Part shown: one piece after another, positions 1 to 12,100 of the stretch
How the letters are laid out: every line of letters starts with the position of its first letter
How positions within the stretch are numbered: position 1 is the first letter of the stretch
Assembly: GCF_001577835.2 (NCBI RefSeq)
Contig: NC_029527.1
Location: 13,854,936-13,918,935, forward strand
Length of the DNA stretch: 64,000 nucleotides
Origin: Coturnix japonica
Taxonomy: Eukaryota; Chordata; Aves; Galliformes; Phasianidae
Direction of reading: 5' to 3'
Program-made: the position numbers and the translations under genes
Notes under the pieces: generated by a model
The model's database searches: none
The model's input: the letters and a program-made list of their open reading frames with translations, nothing else
Told to the model about the DNA's origin: nothing

Positions 1-3000
1 AAACTTCAAACCAAATACTTTACTAATAGGCCAGCCGCTCTCTGGTATCATGCTGGGTAAATGAGCATTTGTGCCCAGTGGCATGTTGTCCCATAGCTGA
101 ACCCCCATAAAGGGCTTCAAAAATATCTATTAGCCAAGCTCATTAGTTTAAATATCATTAAAATAAATTATATTTATCCACACAGGGCTTTGATGGGCCC
201 CAGAGAGAATGCTGCTCCCAGTGGCTACGGGTCAAACGCTCATTTACTCGAAGGACTCTTTGCTCTGGAAGTAGAAAGGCTGTTACAATCGGTTTACACA
301 ACTGTCACGGTGCAGAAATGGGCCTGTCCATGCCTCACTGCTCAACTTAAAAGCGTAACACTGAATAAGAGAACATAGCACACGTGTTCTTTGCTGTAAC
401 AATCAACTGCAAAGCTTCCTTCTGGTTCTGTGAATATAGGAAAGGTCTGTACCTTGGCTGCACTGGCTTTTAGATTTATTCATTTATCCATTTGACTTGT
501 TCATTCTACTTTAAGGTAATACTTTAAGGTCGGTTTATTTTGGTGTAGCTTGATTTCTGATGTTTCTGGTTTCAGATTTGTTTTTATTTTTCCCCCAGCA
601 ATCAGCCCCCCCCCCCAAAAAAAACCCACAGTAGTGCCATTCTGTGCTGTATGAACTCAAATTTGAACCACACGAATGGGACTGATGCCCATCACCCTCA
701 TTCTGCTCCAGCTACAGCCAGCGCACAATCAGGGCTGTGTACCAGCACCACACATACAAACATCTATCCAATAACACCACCATATCTGAGCAGCAGAGAT
801 AGAGCTGTGGGTTTGTTTCCATGGTGGTGTGAGCACTCCTATTTCTCATCATACCTCAGCAAAGGTGTTCCAAAACTCTAAGCAGTTGCATTTCTGTTAG
901 AACACAGAGCTCAGATGCTGCTGCCATCCCCAACGGTATCACCAGGGAGCAGAGAACTCACAGCCCTCACTTGACCCCTGCGCAGGGTTGATAGAAGGAA
1001 TTCTTTACTGTGAGGGTAGTGAGACACAAGAACAGGTTGCCCAGAGGGGCAGTGGATGCCCCCCTGCTCCCTGGAAGCATTCAAAGCCAGGCTGGATGGA
1101 GCTCTGAGCACTTGGATCTAGTGGGAGGCATCCCTGTATATAGCATAGAACTGGGAACTGAAAGGTCCCTTCCAACCCAAAGTATTCTATAATTCTATGA
1201 TAGAAGGGAGAAAAGACCACAGGCAGCTTTTGTGCGTCCCTGGGTTGATGCTGCAGCAGCAGACACTAACGAACCATCGCAGCACAGCAAGCACAATAAC
1301 CCACAGGGATTTCACAGCCACGCACCAAAGGCTGCCAACAGTCTGCAGCAACAGGAGCCAGCCAGGTGCTGGCTGTCTCTCGAAAGAAACCCTCCCAGCA
1401 GGGCGGCTGCACACCCAGCAGGGCTGCATCTCACTCATCTCTGGAGCAATTTGGGTGTTGCTGTTCTCAAGGCACGACACCGGTTGTACTTTCCATGTCA
1501 GCAGCACCACGGAACAGAAACGTGGCATCAAGGATCCCCGTTTGGGCTGTGATGGATCACACGATGGTGATGGAGGAGCAGTGCTAATCACACCAATTGA
1601 TATAAATCACCACGTCAGCAGCAGGCTGTGGGTTTACACCTCATTAAGCTTCCAAGTGCCAAATTAATCAACAGGCTTCAGCAGAACTGTTCTTAATTAA
1701 TTGTTGTAGCAATGGGGAAGAGCAACAGAGAAAGAGAACCAGAACTCGCAGTGAGAACCACCAAATTTCAACAGACTGAAACTGATTCCCAGTTCACCTC
1801 TCAGTGAGGGACACCCATCACAGGCAGCAAACTGCCAGGGCTGCTGGGGATTAGGGTGCAGGAGCAGGCTGGTGAGCTGCAGAATGCTTCCATGAGATCC
1901 TCACTGAGCACTGCAGGTGGGCAGCTTTGTATTTTATTTATTATGTTTAAGCCAAATCCTGCCAGATTCTCTCTGAAGCAACACGCAACACCAACAGCAG
2001 ATGATGTGAATGGGAGAACCACTCCCTCCTTCAGCGTCCTCAGTTTCTTGCTCTGTCATAATTGTGATGCCAGGGTGCCATAACACTCAGATAGGGAACA
2101 CAGCATCCCACATGGGCACTCCAAGCACAATGCCCACATCCCTGCAGGCAGCTCCCCCCCAGCTCACAGCACCAATAAGCACCCTCTGTGTGCTACAAGG
2201 GTCTGGCACACAGCAGCCTCTGCTCAGCACCAAGTGTATGCCTGCTGTGCTGTCAGGGTGGGTTAAACACATCCCCTGTGTTCTGTGCACCTGCTCCTGC
2301 CTTGTCTCACATGTACTACAGCAGCATAACATCTCCCCTGAGTTCATGTCTGCTCACCACATGGCTTGTAATTGCGGCGGTCAATTCAGCACTCAAACCA
2401 CATTTCCAGCATTGAATGTCAGCAGGTACTTACGTCTTCCCATAGCTGTCAGTCACTCAGCCCGCTCTCCGTGATCTATAAAACATTTATATCACAGTGA
2501 TGACAGCAGAGGCACCCACAGCATCACCATCGCACCTGCACTGCAGCACCTCTGGTGTTCCCATCCTCAGCATGGGCACGCAAACAGGCCTCACTGTATC
2601 AGCAAAGGTATCTTATCATCACTGTGAGATCCCAACTGATTTGAAGGACTGGTCTGGGGGTTGGTCTGCTTCCTTCCCTTCCCTGGAGGGTTAGCAAGGC
2701 AAAGGGAATAGAAACATGGACTCAACCCCAATTATCAACAGTCAACTGCCTGAGTGCTCCCACTGGCCAAGTTGAGTGGCCAGGAGTCCCAGCTAAAGGC
2801 AGGTTGGGTTATGCCATAGTAGCTCATTGCTCACCTCAGCTCCAAGCACAGCGCTCCCCTGTGACAGGCAGCCATTCACATGGGCAGTGCCCATCACCTT
2901 GCAGCTCCTCAGACTTTTGTTTTTAGCTGCTTGGAAAACAAGTTGATTTGCACACATGCATTCTCATGCGTGCTCCCCCTGCCACCTGCACAGTTCGTAT

Positions 3001-6000
3001 GTTCGTTGGTGCCCAACCAGCTTTACAGTTAATGGGAAAAGCTCAATCTAGGACTTTTCATTAGCGTCATTAAGAGCATGGCATTAAGGCTCCGCAAGCT
3101 GATTTTGGCAACAGAGAACAGTTTCAAGAAACATGTATCAGGATAATTATTCACAACTCAAATCCCAAAGGAGCACAGCCTTATGGCACAACCACATTAG
3201 CATTGCTGTCTCCTGGAATAAAGACTTCACTCAGCTGCCAGATAATGCTGTTCCACTCACCCCCACCCACCTCCTGACCCTCTATGGCTGTGACTGACAG
3301 TTCCACCACACTTTTTGCCCACCCCTCTGCCACAGCTGTGGGCAGAGCAGTCAGCCAGGAGAGGGGACAGCAGTGACAGAAGGATGGGCCCCAAGCCCCC
3401 ACTGCCTCTTGTGCTCTCAGTTACATGACTATTTCAGACAACTTAATTCCTAAATTAATTATGGGGATAAATCCTCCAGAGCAATCTCCCTGTTACAGCC
3501 AAGTTAGAACACACCACATGGATACAAGGCAGCCTGCATACAGCACACAGAGCTCCACAGTGCTGCTCTAAGTGCAGCAGCACACTAAGAAACACTGGGG
3601 CAGGGAAGGACACAAACCAAGACTCGACCCTTGACAGCCATGCCCTTCCAAGCACGTTGTTCTCACCACACAACATCCCCTGAGCATTGCTCCTCAGTGT
3701 GCCACGCGTCTCTTGGTGCTCAGTGCCCCAGCCAGGCTGATGCAAAAGATGCAATGAATTCCCTGCTCTAGCTGTTGGCAGCAGTCAGCAGGTGCCATTA
3801 TCCTACTGCTGCTATTGATCCACCCGTGCTCCTGAAGGTGAGAAGGGAAATCAGCCATAGAGATGTTAAGCTGTATGTCCAGAGCAGCAAGCAGACAGCA
3901 AGGAGAGCCCGGCCTGTGCTCTGCAGGGGCTGCTGCTCCATCCTCTCAAACACACAGTGCTGCGCTGCATCTGCCGTGTGGAACGTCACCAGCAGGTTCC
4001 CAGACTTGGAGGTTCTGACCTTGTCTGCTTTTACACTTCTCCATTCCCATTTCCAAATTAATCATCTAATTCCAGGTAAGTGCTTTTAAATTCCGCTGAA
4101 TGGGGCATGAATCTTGCTGAATGAAAAATGCAGGTCTCAGTAGGGAAATAGATTCAGCACAGCTATGCTCCCCACTCTGTTTTAAGACTCCAATTGCAAT
4201 TGCCTGCTTTAATTTAACAGGGAAGCCTCACTGCAGGGTAATTAAGTGCACGAGGAGCTGCACAGAGCTGCTGTCAGCACCTGGCTGTGGGATTCTCCTT
4301 CCCAAGCACCTGCACTGGATGGAAATTCCTCCCCTCTGCTCTGAGCCTCTCACCAGTTCGTGTAACAGATGGAGCCATCTCCTCCTCCAAGGAGCCCTGC
4401 TGCTACGCGGCGCCTTACGCTGCAGTAATACGCGTAATTAGGCAAATCAATGGACAATGCAGCGTATTGGAGTAGGAGGAGTTACATCCAGGCAAAACAC
4501 GAATCCCAATTTATTTGCTGTAAGAAATGAGATGTTTCTGCATAATTACCAAAAACCACAGACACGAAACAAAACGTGGTGACAGCCCCAGTGGGAAGGT
4601 GCCACAGCCTGGTCTCTGCCTTGAGGGTTTGGGACACAGCAGTTCATTCTCACCCTGATAAACAGCTGATTTATGCCATAACATCTCATTACATGCTGCA
4701 CTGCCCAGTCCATCCCACATCCATAGCAGACAGGATGCTGGCTGATGCCACTCACCTTGCTGCTGACTGCAGACTGAGCAGCACAGCTGAAGGCTACAAA
4801 GCTCACGCTGCAAGGAGCTGCCACCTCCAACCAAGCTGCTTGCTGAGCATTCACCTGCCTGCATCTCTTGTTAAGGTACGTGCTGGCTCCCTGCGCTGAA
4901 CTCGTGCTTCGTATCAGAGATGCACAGCTTTGTTCTTGTACTTGAGCATCCTCCAAATGCCAGGCTGAATCACGTTGTGGCTTTTGAATATGAGAAAGCA
5001 TTTAATAAAATCCAGACTCATTTAAAACATGACCTAAGTTAGGCGTCCAGATGCAGTATTTGTGGAAATAGCATCACCACTTCTCTAAAACCTACGAGTG
5101 CAGAAATACGATTTATACATTTCCCAATACTACAAACTCAAATTTACAACTTCACCATTTTGGAATCACACCCACACGTGCCTGCAGAACCACAGGCTAC
5201 AGCCTATTTAGCACAGAAAAAGGAAATAAGCAGATCCACAAGACATAAAAAATACTTCAAGACTTGTGCAAGCAACTGCACAACACAAACAACACAAATT
5301 GCATTTGCTTGCACGTGGTAAAGGCACAAATGTCTTCTGCTATTGAAATACTTAACACAGTTTTGCAGGTTCACATTGGCTGTTGGAGACTGTCACTGCA
5401 CACCCCTGTGAGGTTTGACTGTGTTTGCATCACCATCAGGGATGACCACAGCAACTGCACGTTGGTTTTGTTCTCTCACCTTATCTTTTCAGCATTGGAG
5501 TGCATCCTTCCTTATCTTGGAGATGAATGGGCTCCACAGAGAGCTCTGAGCAGCACAGCTATTTATCTCTTTGACATGTGTTTCCCTGTTTGTTTTCTCC
5601 AGCCTTGAGACAACAAGCTCAGCTCTGACAATGTGCTGTGCCAGTGGCAGAGGGCTGCCCAGCTGCTCACTCCAGTGCTGTGAATTTGTTTCCTTGCCAA
5701 ACTTATCACTTACCGTAGTAAACCAAGTCTAATCAATGCTTTCTTCTTGTGATAAAGTCTCCACAAACTTTAAGAGCTGGCTGGAATGAGGAAAAATAAA
5801 TGAATTTGGCCTTTTTTCCTTTCAGAAATGAAATGAAGAGGTAGCAATGTGCTGTGGGTGACATTGTCTCCGCTGAGGAAAAATAAAGGAGAAAAGTTAC
5901 CTGATCATTTCTAATGTCCCATTTGCTGCTTTAACACAGAAATGTAACCTTATTCTTGAAGCACTGCAGTATCAAGCATCCCGTTCAACACATGAGCACG

Positions 6001-7989
6001 TTTGTTGCTTCAGATAGCTTCTGGATGTGGGGGACTCCCTCTCTCTGTCTCTACCTAGAATAAAGCTAACTACTTAATAACAAAAAACGAAACAAGTTGT
6101 GTTCCCAGCTCCATTTGCTCTCCCTCCCTAGAGTGCCACACACACAATCTCCCTTTCTCCAGCAAAATCCCATAGTTCTTCCATTAACTCCTATTCAAAC
6201 CTTGCTTTCAGGACTCCTGTCCAGTCTCTGGAGTTCTGCTCCCTTAGGCCTGATTACAATGATGAAGAATGAATGCCTTAAAAAGTACTGCCTGTGTGGT
6301 AAATGAGCTGGGGTGAACTAAGGCAGGGTGGAGGGCATTAAAATCAGAGAGCATTTTAAAACTGATGGAACAAATTACACAGGTATTGAATTCCTCATAT
6401 ATCAGTTGATTTCCAGCCTGGAAAACCTGCCTGGGAACAATTCCTATGCATTCATCCAAATAACTCCTCTGTGTGAGCTGGACTCCTTGCAGTTCATTCT
6501 TCTCAGAACCGACAGCAACTAACCTATTGATACAGGATGTTTTGTTTTCTTCTCTTCCCAGCGTTTGTGCTTTGTGGATTCAGCAAGCCTCAGCTTTTGC
6601 TCAACAAGTTTACAGAGCTCCACTTTTCTTTTGAAGGGTCTGTGTTCTTTTCAGAAAGGTAAAACTTTCATACCAACGTTGTTCATCCTGAGCACGCTGG
6701 GTGTGCTGGATAATGCAGTCACACAAAAAAATCTTATTGCTCCATATGGAAAATCTTCCCACTTCACCACTATGATGATCACTTACAATGCTCATAAAAT
6801 TGCTATCAATATATAAATCAACATCCATTATTGGCTCTGCAACCAATGAAAAGAATTTTGCAGAAGACAGAACTGAGCATCAAAAATGATGCTAAGTGGA
6901 CATTAACTGGGCATGGAAATGGATCTTGGGGCATACCACCACAACACCAAGTGCATAGGAACAGACAGGATATGGTAAAAGTTGACAGGCATTCTGTAAT
7001 TCACATTTCTGAACTCATACCAACACTCATACTAGCTCAACTTTCTCCAGCCCACACTCAGCGGAAAGAAGCTTTGCAGTTCACACCTGTAACATGGCAA
7101 GAGAGAAGGTAGTTACTTCTTTCCTCTTTAAAGACATTTCCTCCCCAGACATACACTGCATAATTGCAGCGACAGCGTAGATTTTATTGCAAGCATTTGG
7201 AAGAATAAGTGCTCGCTGACACGATGAGAAAGGTTCCTCCCCTGGGGAACAGAATGTAGAGGCTGATTAAGCAACTGATAGGTATTTATGAACATTAAAA
7301 TAATATTGGCAGAGCAGGGTCATAGTTCTTGCTGAAAAGGAGTCAGCATGGGAAGACAACTGGCCTGCTGGTTTCCGGCACAGTACAACACTGGTGAAAA
7401 GTCCTTAAGCACAGGGCTTTTATATACTATTTGAATAGCTAAAAGGCTGGAAAGTAATCATGGCCTGCTCCTCCAGAGGTATGGATCAGAAGGTCTTGTT
7501 CTGTCAGAATGCTGGGCCAAACCTGGTGCTCCATATCCCATCCTGCTTCCCTCACCAAATCCTCTAGTAGAGGCTGAATACCAAGGCACCATTTGCAGCT
7601 TCCACCTCATTTCAAGGACTTGTTTACTGCTAGCAGAACTCAGCACTAAACATACAGAGTGAGTGGATTATTTTAACATCTGAAAGACAAAGAGGAGTAA
7701 ATGAGTTGGCCAAAGCTATTTAACAAACAAGTAGCAAAGATATGTCTAGACAGTGCAGGTTTGCTTTTGGTCCTGTACTTAAGAACACTGCATCATGTTA
7801 TTTCATCATTTTGGTTAATATTACTTTGGTGATGTTAAGAGTATATACAGAAGAAATCATTAGGACTTCTTCAAAAAAAGCCATCGTAGTGTTCAAGTGT
7901 GAAAATATTTCACAAACAAAAGAATTAATGGCAGTCAAAAGTTGAAATAACCTGCATGAAGACCACAGAAATACGAGCTGTAGACCTAA
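1..7989. other. Intergenic DNA downstream of SHQ1
   Basis: About 8 kb with no exon that I can support. The open frames here are short, and the longest (about 130-156 codons near 1187-1667) run on both strands over the same bases and resemble no family I know. One CR1 3' end lies near 988-1203. The rest is unique, mixed-composition sequence. Some AT-rich stretches with TAAT cores (for example 1600-1700 and 4030-4110) could be non-coding regulatory sequence, but nothing in the single sequence proves this. Confidence 0.6.
988..1203 (+). repeat. CR1 LINE, 3' end fragment
   Basis: The sequence follows the CR1 3' region: a 'gagggtagtgagacac' segment, 'caggttgcccagagggg', 'gtggatgcccccctgctccc', 'aggctggatggagctctgag', 'ggtcccttccaaccc', and a terminal TTCTATAATTCTATGATAG. 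The end of the element is at about 1203, so its sense strand is plus. It is 5'-truncated to about 215 bp, as most avian CR1 copies are. Confidence 0.9.
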
Positions 7990-8519
7990 CATGAACTGAA
8001 ACATTCCTTTATTTAAAAAAAAAAAAATAGAATGTACCTAATTTGCCAGAATTAATTACATCTTTAACATTATAACCGTCAGTATTTTTAATGCAGTTAG
8101 CTACAAAGTATTTCAATATGAAAAAACATAGAATAACATCAAACAAGTTTCTGCAACCATAAAAACATTTTTCAAGTAAATCCCAACATGTAAGAATAAC
8201 TGAAACATTACAAGTTACTTCAACTGTATTTGATTACAACATCATTCTTCTACATAACTTAACAAAAACTCTTTCTAGAAACTTACTGGAATTCCACATT
8301 CCTATACGCAGAGATCAATTCTCACTCTGTTGAATTAAAAAATAATTCTGAGAGTACCATACAGTCATATCCATTCTTTTCAAAAGAAATCTTATCCTTC
8401 AAACTGTCAACGTGAAAAAAAATATTAACTTCTCTTTGCAGCTTAGGATGGCCTTGAGAAGACCTCGATACAGCACTGAGCTGTGCTGGGCAGGTCACGC
8501 TGTGCTCTAACATAGCCCC
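7985..8519 (-). other. SHQ1: Predicted 3' UTR of SHQ1
   Basis: This AT-rich, non-coding stretch follows the SHQ1 stop codon on the minus strand. It runs about 510 bp to the first good polyadenylation hexamer (AATAAA at 8013-8008). The transcript end is inferred to lie about 10-25 bases beyond the hexamer. Confidence 0.55.
8008..8013 (-). promoter_or_regulatory. SHQ1: Candidate polyadenylation signal of SHQ1
   Basis: Read on the minus strand the hexamer is AATAAA, just after a T13 run. It is the only canonical hexamer I saw between the SHQ1 stop codon and position 8000. Confidence 0.55.
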
Positions 8520-9171
8520 CTAGTCTCCATCTTCATTTGTGCTGCCAAGAAAAAGCAGTGTATTTGTCTTCGAAGGCACCTCCAGGAAATCCCGCTTCCC
8601 AGTATTAGCCTTGGAAAACCCAACAGGTTCAGACACGTTGTTTTCTTCTTGTTCCCCTAAAGCAAAGCCACTTGCACCAGCCAATCCTTCAGGTTGTTCC
8701 GAAAGTCTCATTGCAGTGTGCATTTGCTCTCCTAATTCTTCTATCAATTTTCCAGGAACAGAAGTAGATTGCAAAGAAGCCTCTGATTTTTCGTCACTAA
8801 CCTCAAACGTTGAAGCGTTTGTGCCTTGCCTTAATCCATTACAGTCAATAAGTGGAGCTGTCCTCTCTTCTTGAAGCATGCCTTGTAAAGGATTTATTTT
8901 CCCATCTTCAGCAGTTGAGGACTCTCGCTCATTTGAATCAGACCCTTCTGTCTCAGATGATGAAGTGCTGCTTGATTCTTCAGAGTCACTTGTCTCCGAC
9001 TCAGAGGATGGCAGCTGTTGCCTGGAAACCATGCCAGCAGCTGTTAACTTGCTCTCTTCTTCTAGTACCAGCACTGCTGCTGCTTCCAGCTCTTCTAGCT
9101 CAAATCCTAAGTGGGACTTTGCAAGCGTGGTTTTCTGCAAGGATTCAGAAAGTGCTGCCAACTTCTTTGAC
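8520..9171 (-). CDS. SHQ1: SHQ1 last coding exon (C-terminal tail)
   Basis: Encodes residues 393-609 and the TAG stop. It opens with [13 protein letters not shown] and [14 protein letters not shown], which align with human SHQ1. It then becomes a low-complexity Ser/Glu/Asp tail ([19 protein letters not shown]) and ends NEDGD. The conserved block IEELGEQM near the C-terminus is kept. The tail is predicted to be disordered, and the many SD/SE and SSE steps look like acidic-kinase sites (inference). Confidence 0.96.
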
Positions 9172-12100
9172 CTTTAATAAGAAGAACAAAGCGTATTATT
9201 TAACTTCACAAACATTTGATATGCAGAACACAAGCCTTAAATGCTGTCTAGTCACTTCTCACAAGGCTAAGCCATATCCCACTGAAAGACTTCAGAGATT
9301 TTCAGAAAAGAAATCTGATGTTCCAGCAACACACAGTAAGGGAAAACAAGTCCAACTCAGGGTTGTTTTCATTCTTTAAGAAGCTGAACTACAACCATGC
9401 TACTTATCCCACACTTCCCAGTCTTTGCATCTGTGATATCTTCTCTTTACAGTCACCTCAGTGCATACACAGTGCCATGGAGATGCTCGCTACACTGTCT
9501 GCACACTGTGCTTTGCTCTTTGTATTCCAGCAGAAATTTCCATTCCCTCATGTGTTTTGAGGTCAGCTCATGCTTTACCAGGAAAGCCCATCACAGACTT
9601 ATAAACAGAGAGAACAAAAAGCCAAAGAATGCCTTGAAATGGGGAGGCAGACAGAGGGGAAAGCAGGTATAAAGTCGTAAGCACACATCCTGTTTCTTGT
9701 TGTGGAGTTCTGCCTTAGACTATCAATCAACTTTTCACCACTTCCTGCAACAGCAGGTCTACTATAAATCCTGCAGTAACCGACTGGGTTTCATTTCCTC
9801 TGCCAAAACCTGCTAACCTGCAAGGCACGACACACTGACACCGGAGCAAGTAGCTGATAATGTAATACACGACTCCTGCGAGGCAGAAGTTAAAGCGCTC
9901 GTTCTCTCAGCTGAATGATTTTAAAGATCTTTATATTCTATTTCCCAGGGGGGATAATTACTCAGTATAACATACTCCTCTTTTCTTTTTTTTTCTTTTG
10001 CTCCTAAAGGAATTGTATTTAAATGTGGAGGAAGGGAAATGTAATGCAATTTTTTACCCACTTTACAGAGTGCAGCATTTCAAAGCCCGACTTGAAATAC
10101 AATCATTAACCTTCCTTAGACCAACCGATAGAGTGGAAAACTAAGGAAACTGTTTACCAGAAGCAACTCCAAAGCTAAAAATTAAACCATAAATCTAAAC
10201 AACCTTCAATATAAGCACAGGTTCCAAGTTTTCCAAAAGTTGCTTACTTGGCATTATCCACACGTAGATCTTCTGCGTAATACTTCATTTTTATCAAGCA
10301 TTTGAACTTTAAGTTACCCTTAGGTACTTTTAGTTACCTCTTAAGGTAACCTTAAGTTACTAAGAAGTTTCCAACCTAATTTGGAACAAAGAAAGCATCT
10401 TCCTAAAAACAAGAAGGAACCAAAAAAACCAGCTGATCAATGGAAAGGTTCCTAAAGCCTCACAGGTAGGTAGTAAGAGTAATCTGGCTTGCAGTGAAAC
10501 TTGTATCCTGAACTCACTGGTTAACAGCTGGTTTAGGCTTTCAGTCACCAAAGTTCACACCCCTTACAGAAAACCCTTTTCTTCTTTGCTTTTGAAACTG
10601 TTCCCCACTTCCTTCCAACTCCACATGTGTGCACATTCTCTCCCCCTGCAAGGGAGGTTCATTATACGAAGGTGCAATTTCTGTTTATTTTACTGTCCTA
10701 CTACCTGCCATATTCTTGTGGACAGCCAGGCTCCACGGACTAAATGCGCACTGTGACAGAACGTTGTTTTGTGCCTCTTTCACATGCAGTTCCTTCTAAT
10801 TTCTTGGACATCCATAAGCAACTGTATGCACAATTTCCTTTGGCGATGCATCTCCAACTCCACCTGTTTTTCATCTGCCATTATAGACAATCAATTTTTC
10901 AAGTTCTGTTTATCCACACATTTCTTCCATCACTTTTGTCACTTTGTTTCCTGAAATACTACGTGCATTTTTGTTTGCACCTCTACTTTCATAGGTTTGT
11001 TTCCTGTGAGATGTTCAGTCCTTGAAATCACTTAGACCTCCCTCCTCCTCTTTCACTGTTCTGTTACAACATCAACACCTTAGATACAGGAATTTGCCAC
11101 AGGAAAGAGTCAAGTATTAAGGAGATGTATGGCACTGTGCATATTTTTACATTAATAAATACTCCACTGTGCTCCAGATTACTAATGATAAGAGATGAGG
11201 AAAAAACACAGTGCCTGACTCCACACATTGGTTTCCTATGATGTGATGTGGTACATCCGACAGATAAAAGAATGGCCTGTCTAAAGCTGCGGGTTTCTGA
11301 GCACTGTGTACTCAAGTGCATTTCCATCAATGAATTAAAAGAAATGAAAACGTCGGTGCCTGACAGCAGCAGACAAACACTGGTCTCACTGGACAGCATA
11401 AAGCTACAAGAGGCATTCTTCTGAATAGCTCAGCTTACCTCCTATTTGATCAAAAGAGACTACAAAATAATGATAATTAACTTGTAAAACAACTGTGGCT
11501 TCAAGATTCACGTGTGCTCCTTTTCCTCAAAAGCTAGGTTAGAACTACAGGGAGAAGACATGCTTTTCATCTTTACAAAGGATTATCAGAAGATGCCATT
11601 GTTCAAACAGCCTGCCCTGCCATCCGAACAGCAACAGCACAAACGCACACTCTGCTTGAATGAGCAAATGCCTGCAAAAGGCCAACAACTCCATCTGTCC
11701 TCCTGATATCTACAACTGCTTTGCTTCAGTTGTCACAGCTGTGTCCTGTGGAGCAGTGACAGCCAGCACTGCACACAAGGTCACAGAGAATGTTTCGTTA
11801 TTGAGCAAAGGAGAAGGCTTCATGCAGACCTACACAACCTTCTGCAACTGCATGGACACCCCAAAACCACGTCAAGCCAACCAGAACAGGAGTCTTCTGA
11901 GCGGTCATTGAAAACCCAGAACATTATTTTCACTGAGTCTTAGTACAGTTTGAGTTGGAAGGGATCCTGAAGAACATCGAACCCCAGTCCACCACCATGG
12001 GCTGGGACACCTTCTCCTGGACCAGGCTGCCCAAAGCCCCATTGCCATTTTTTAGCTCTTTGCTGCATCAGGTATTTGATTTTAACTGGATTTAGAACAG

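Noticed and set aside
1187-1667. Overlapping 134- and 156-codon frames in the intergenic region
   Set aside because: They lie on opposite strands over the same bases, partly beside a CR1 end, and have no recognisable domain or splice context.
8539-9379. Plus-strand open frames of 99-175 codons opposite the last SHQ1 exon
   Set aside because: They are antisense shadows of the SHQ1 tail. Their Ser-rich content mirrors the acidic/serine codons of the real exon.
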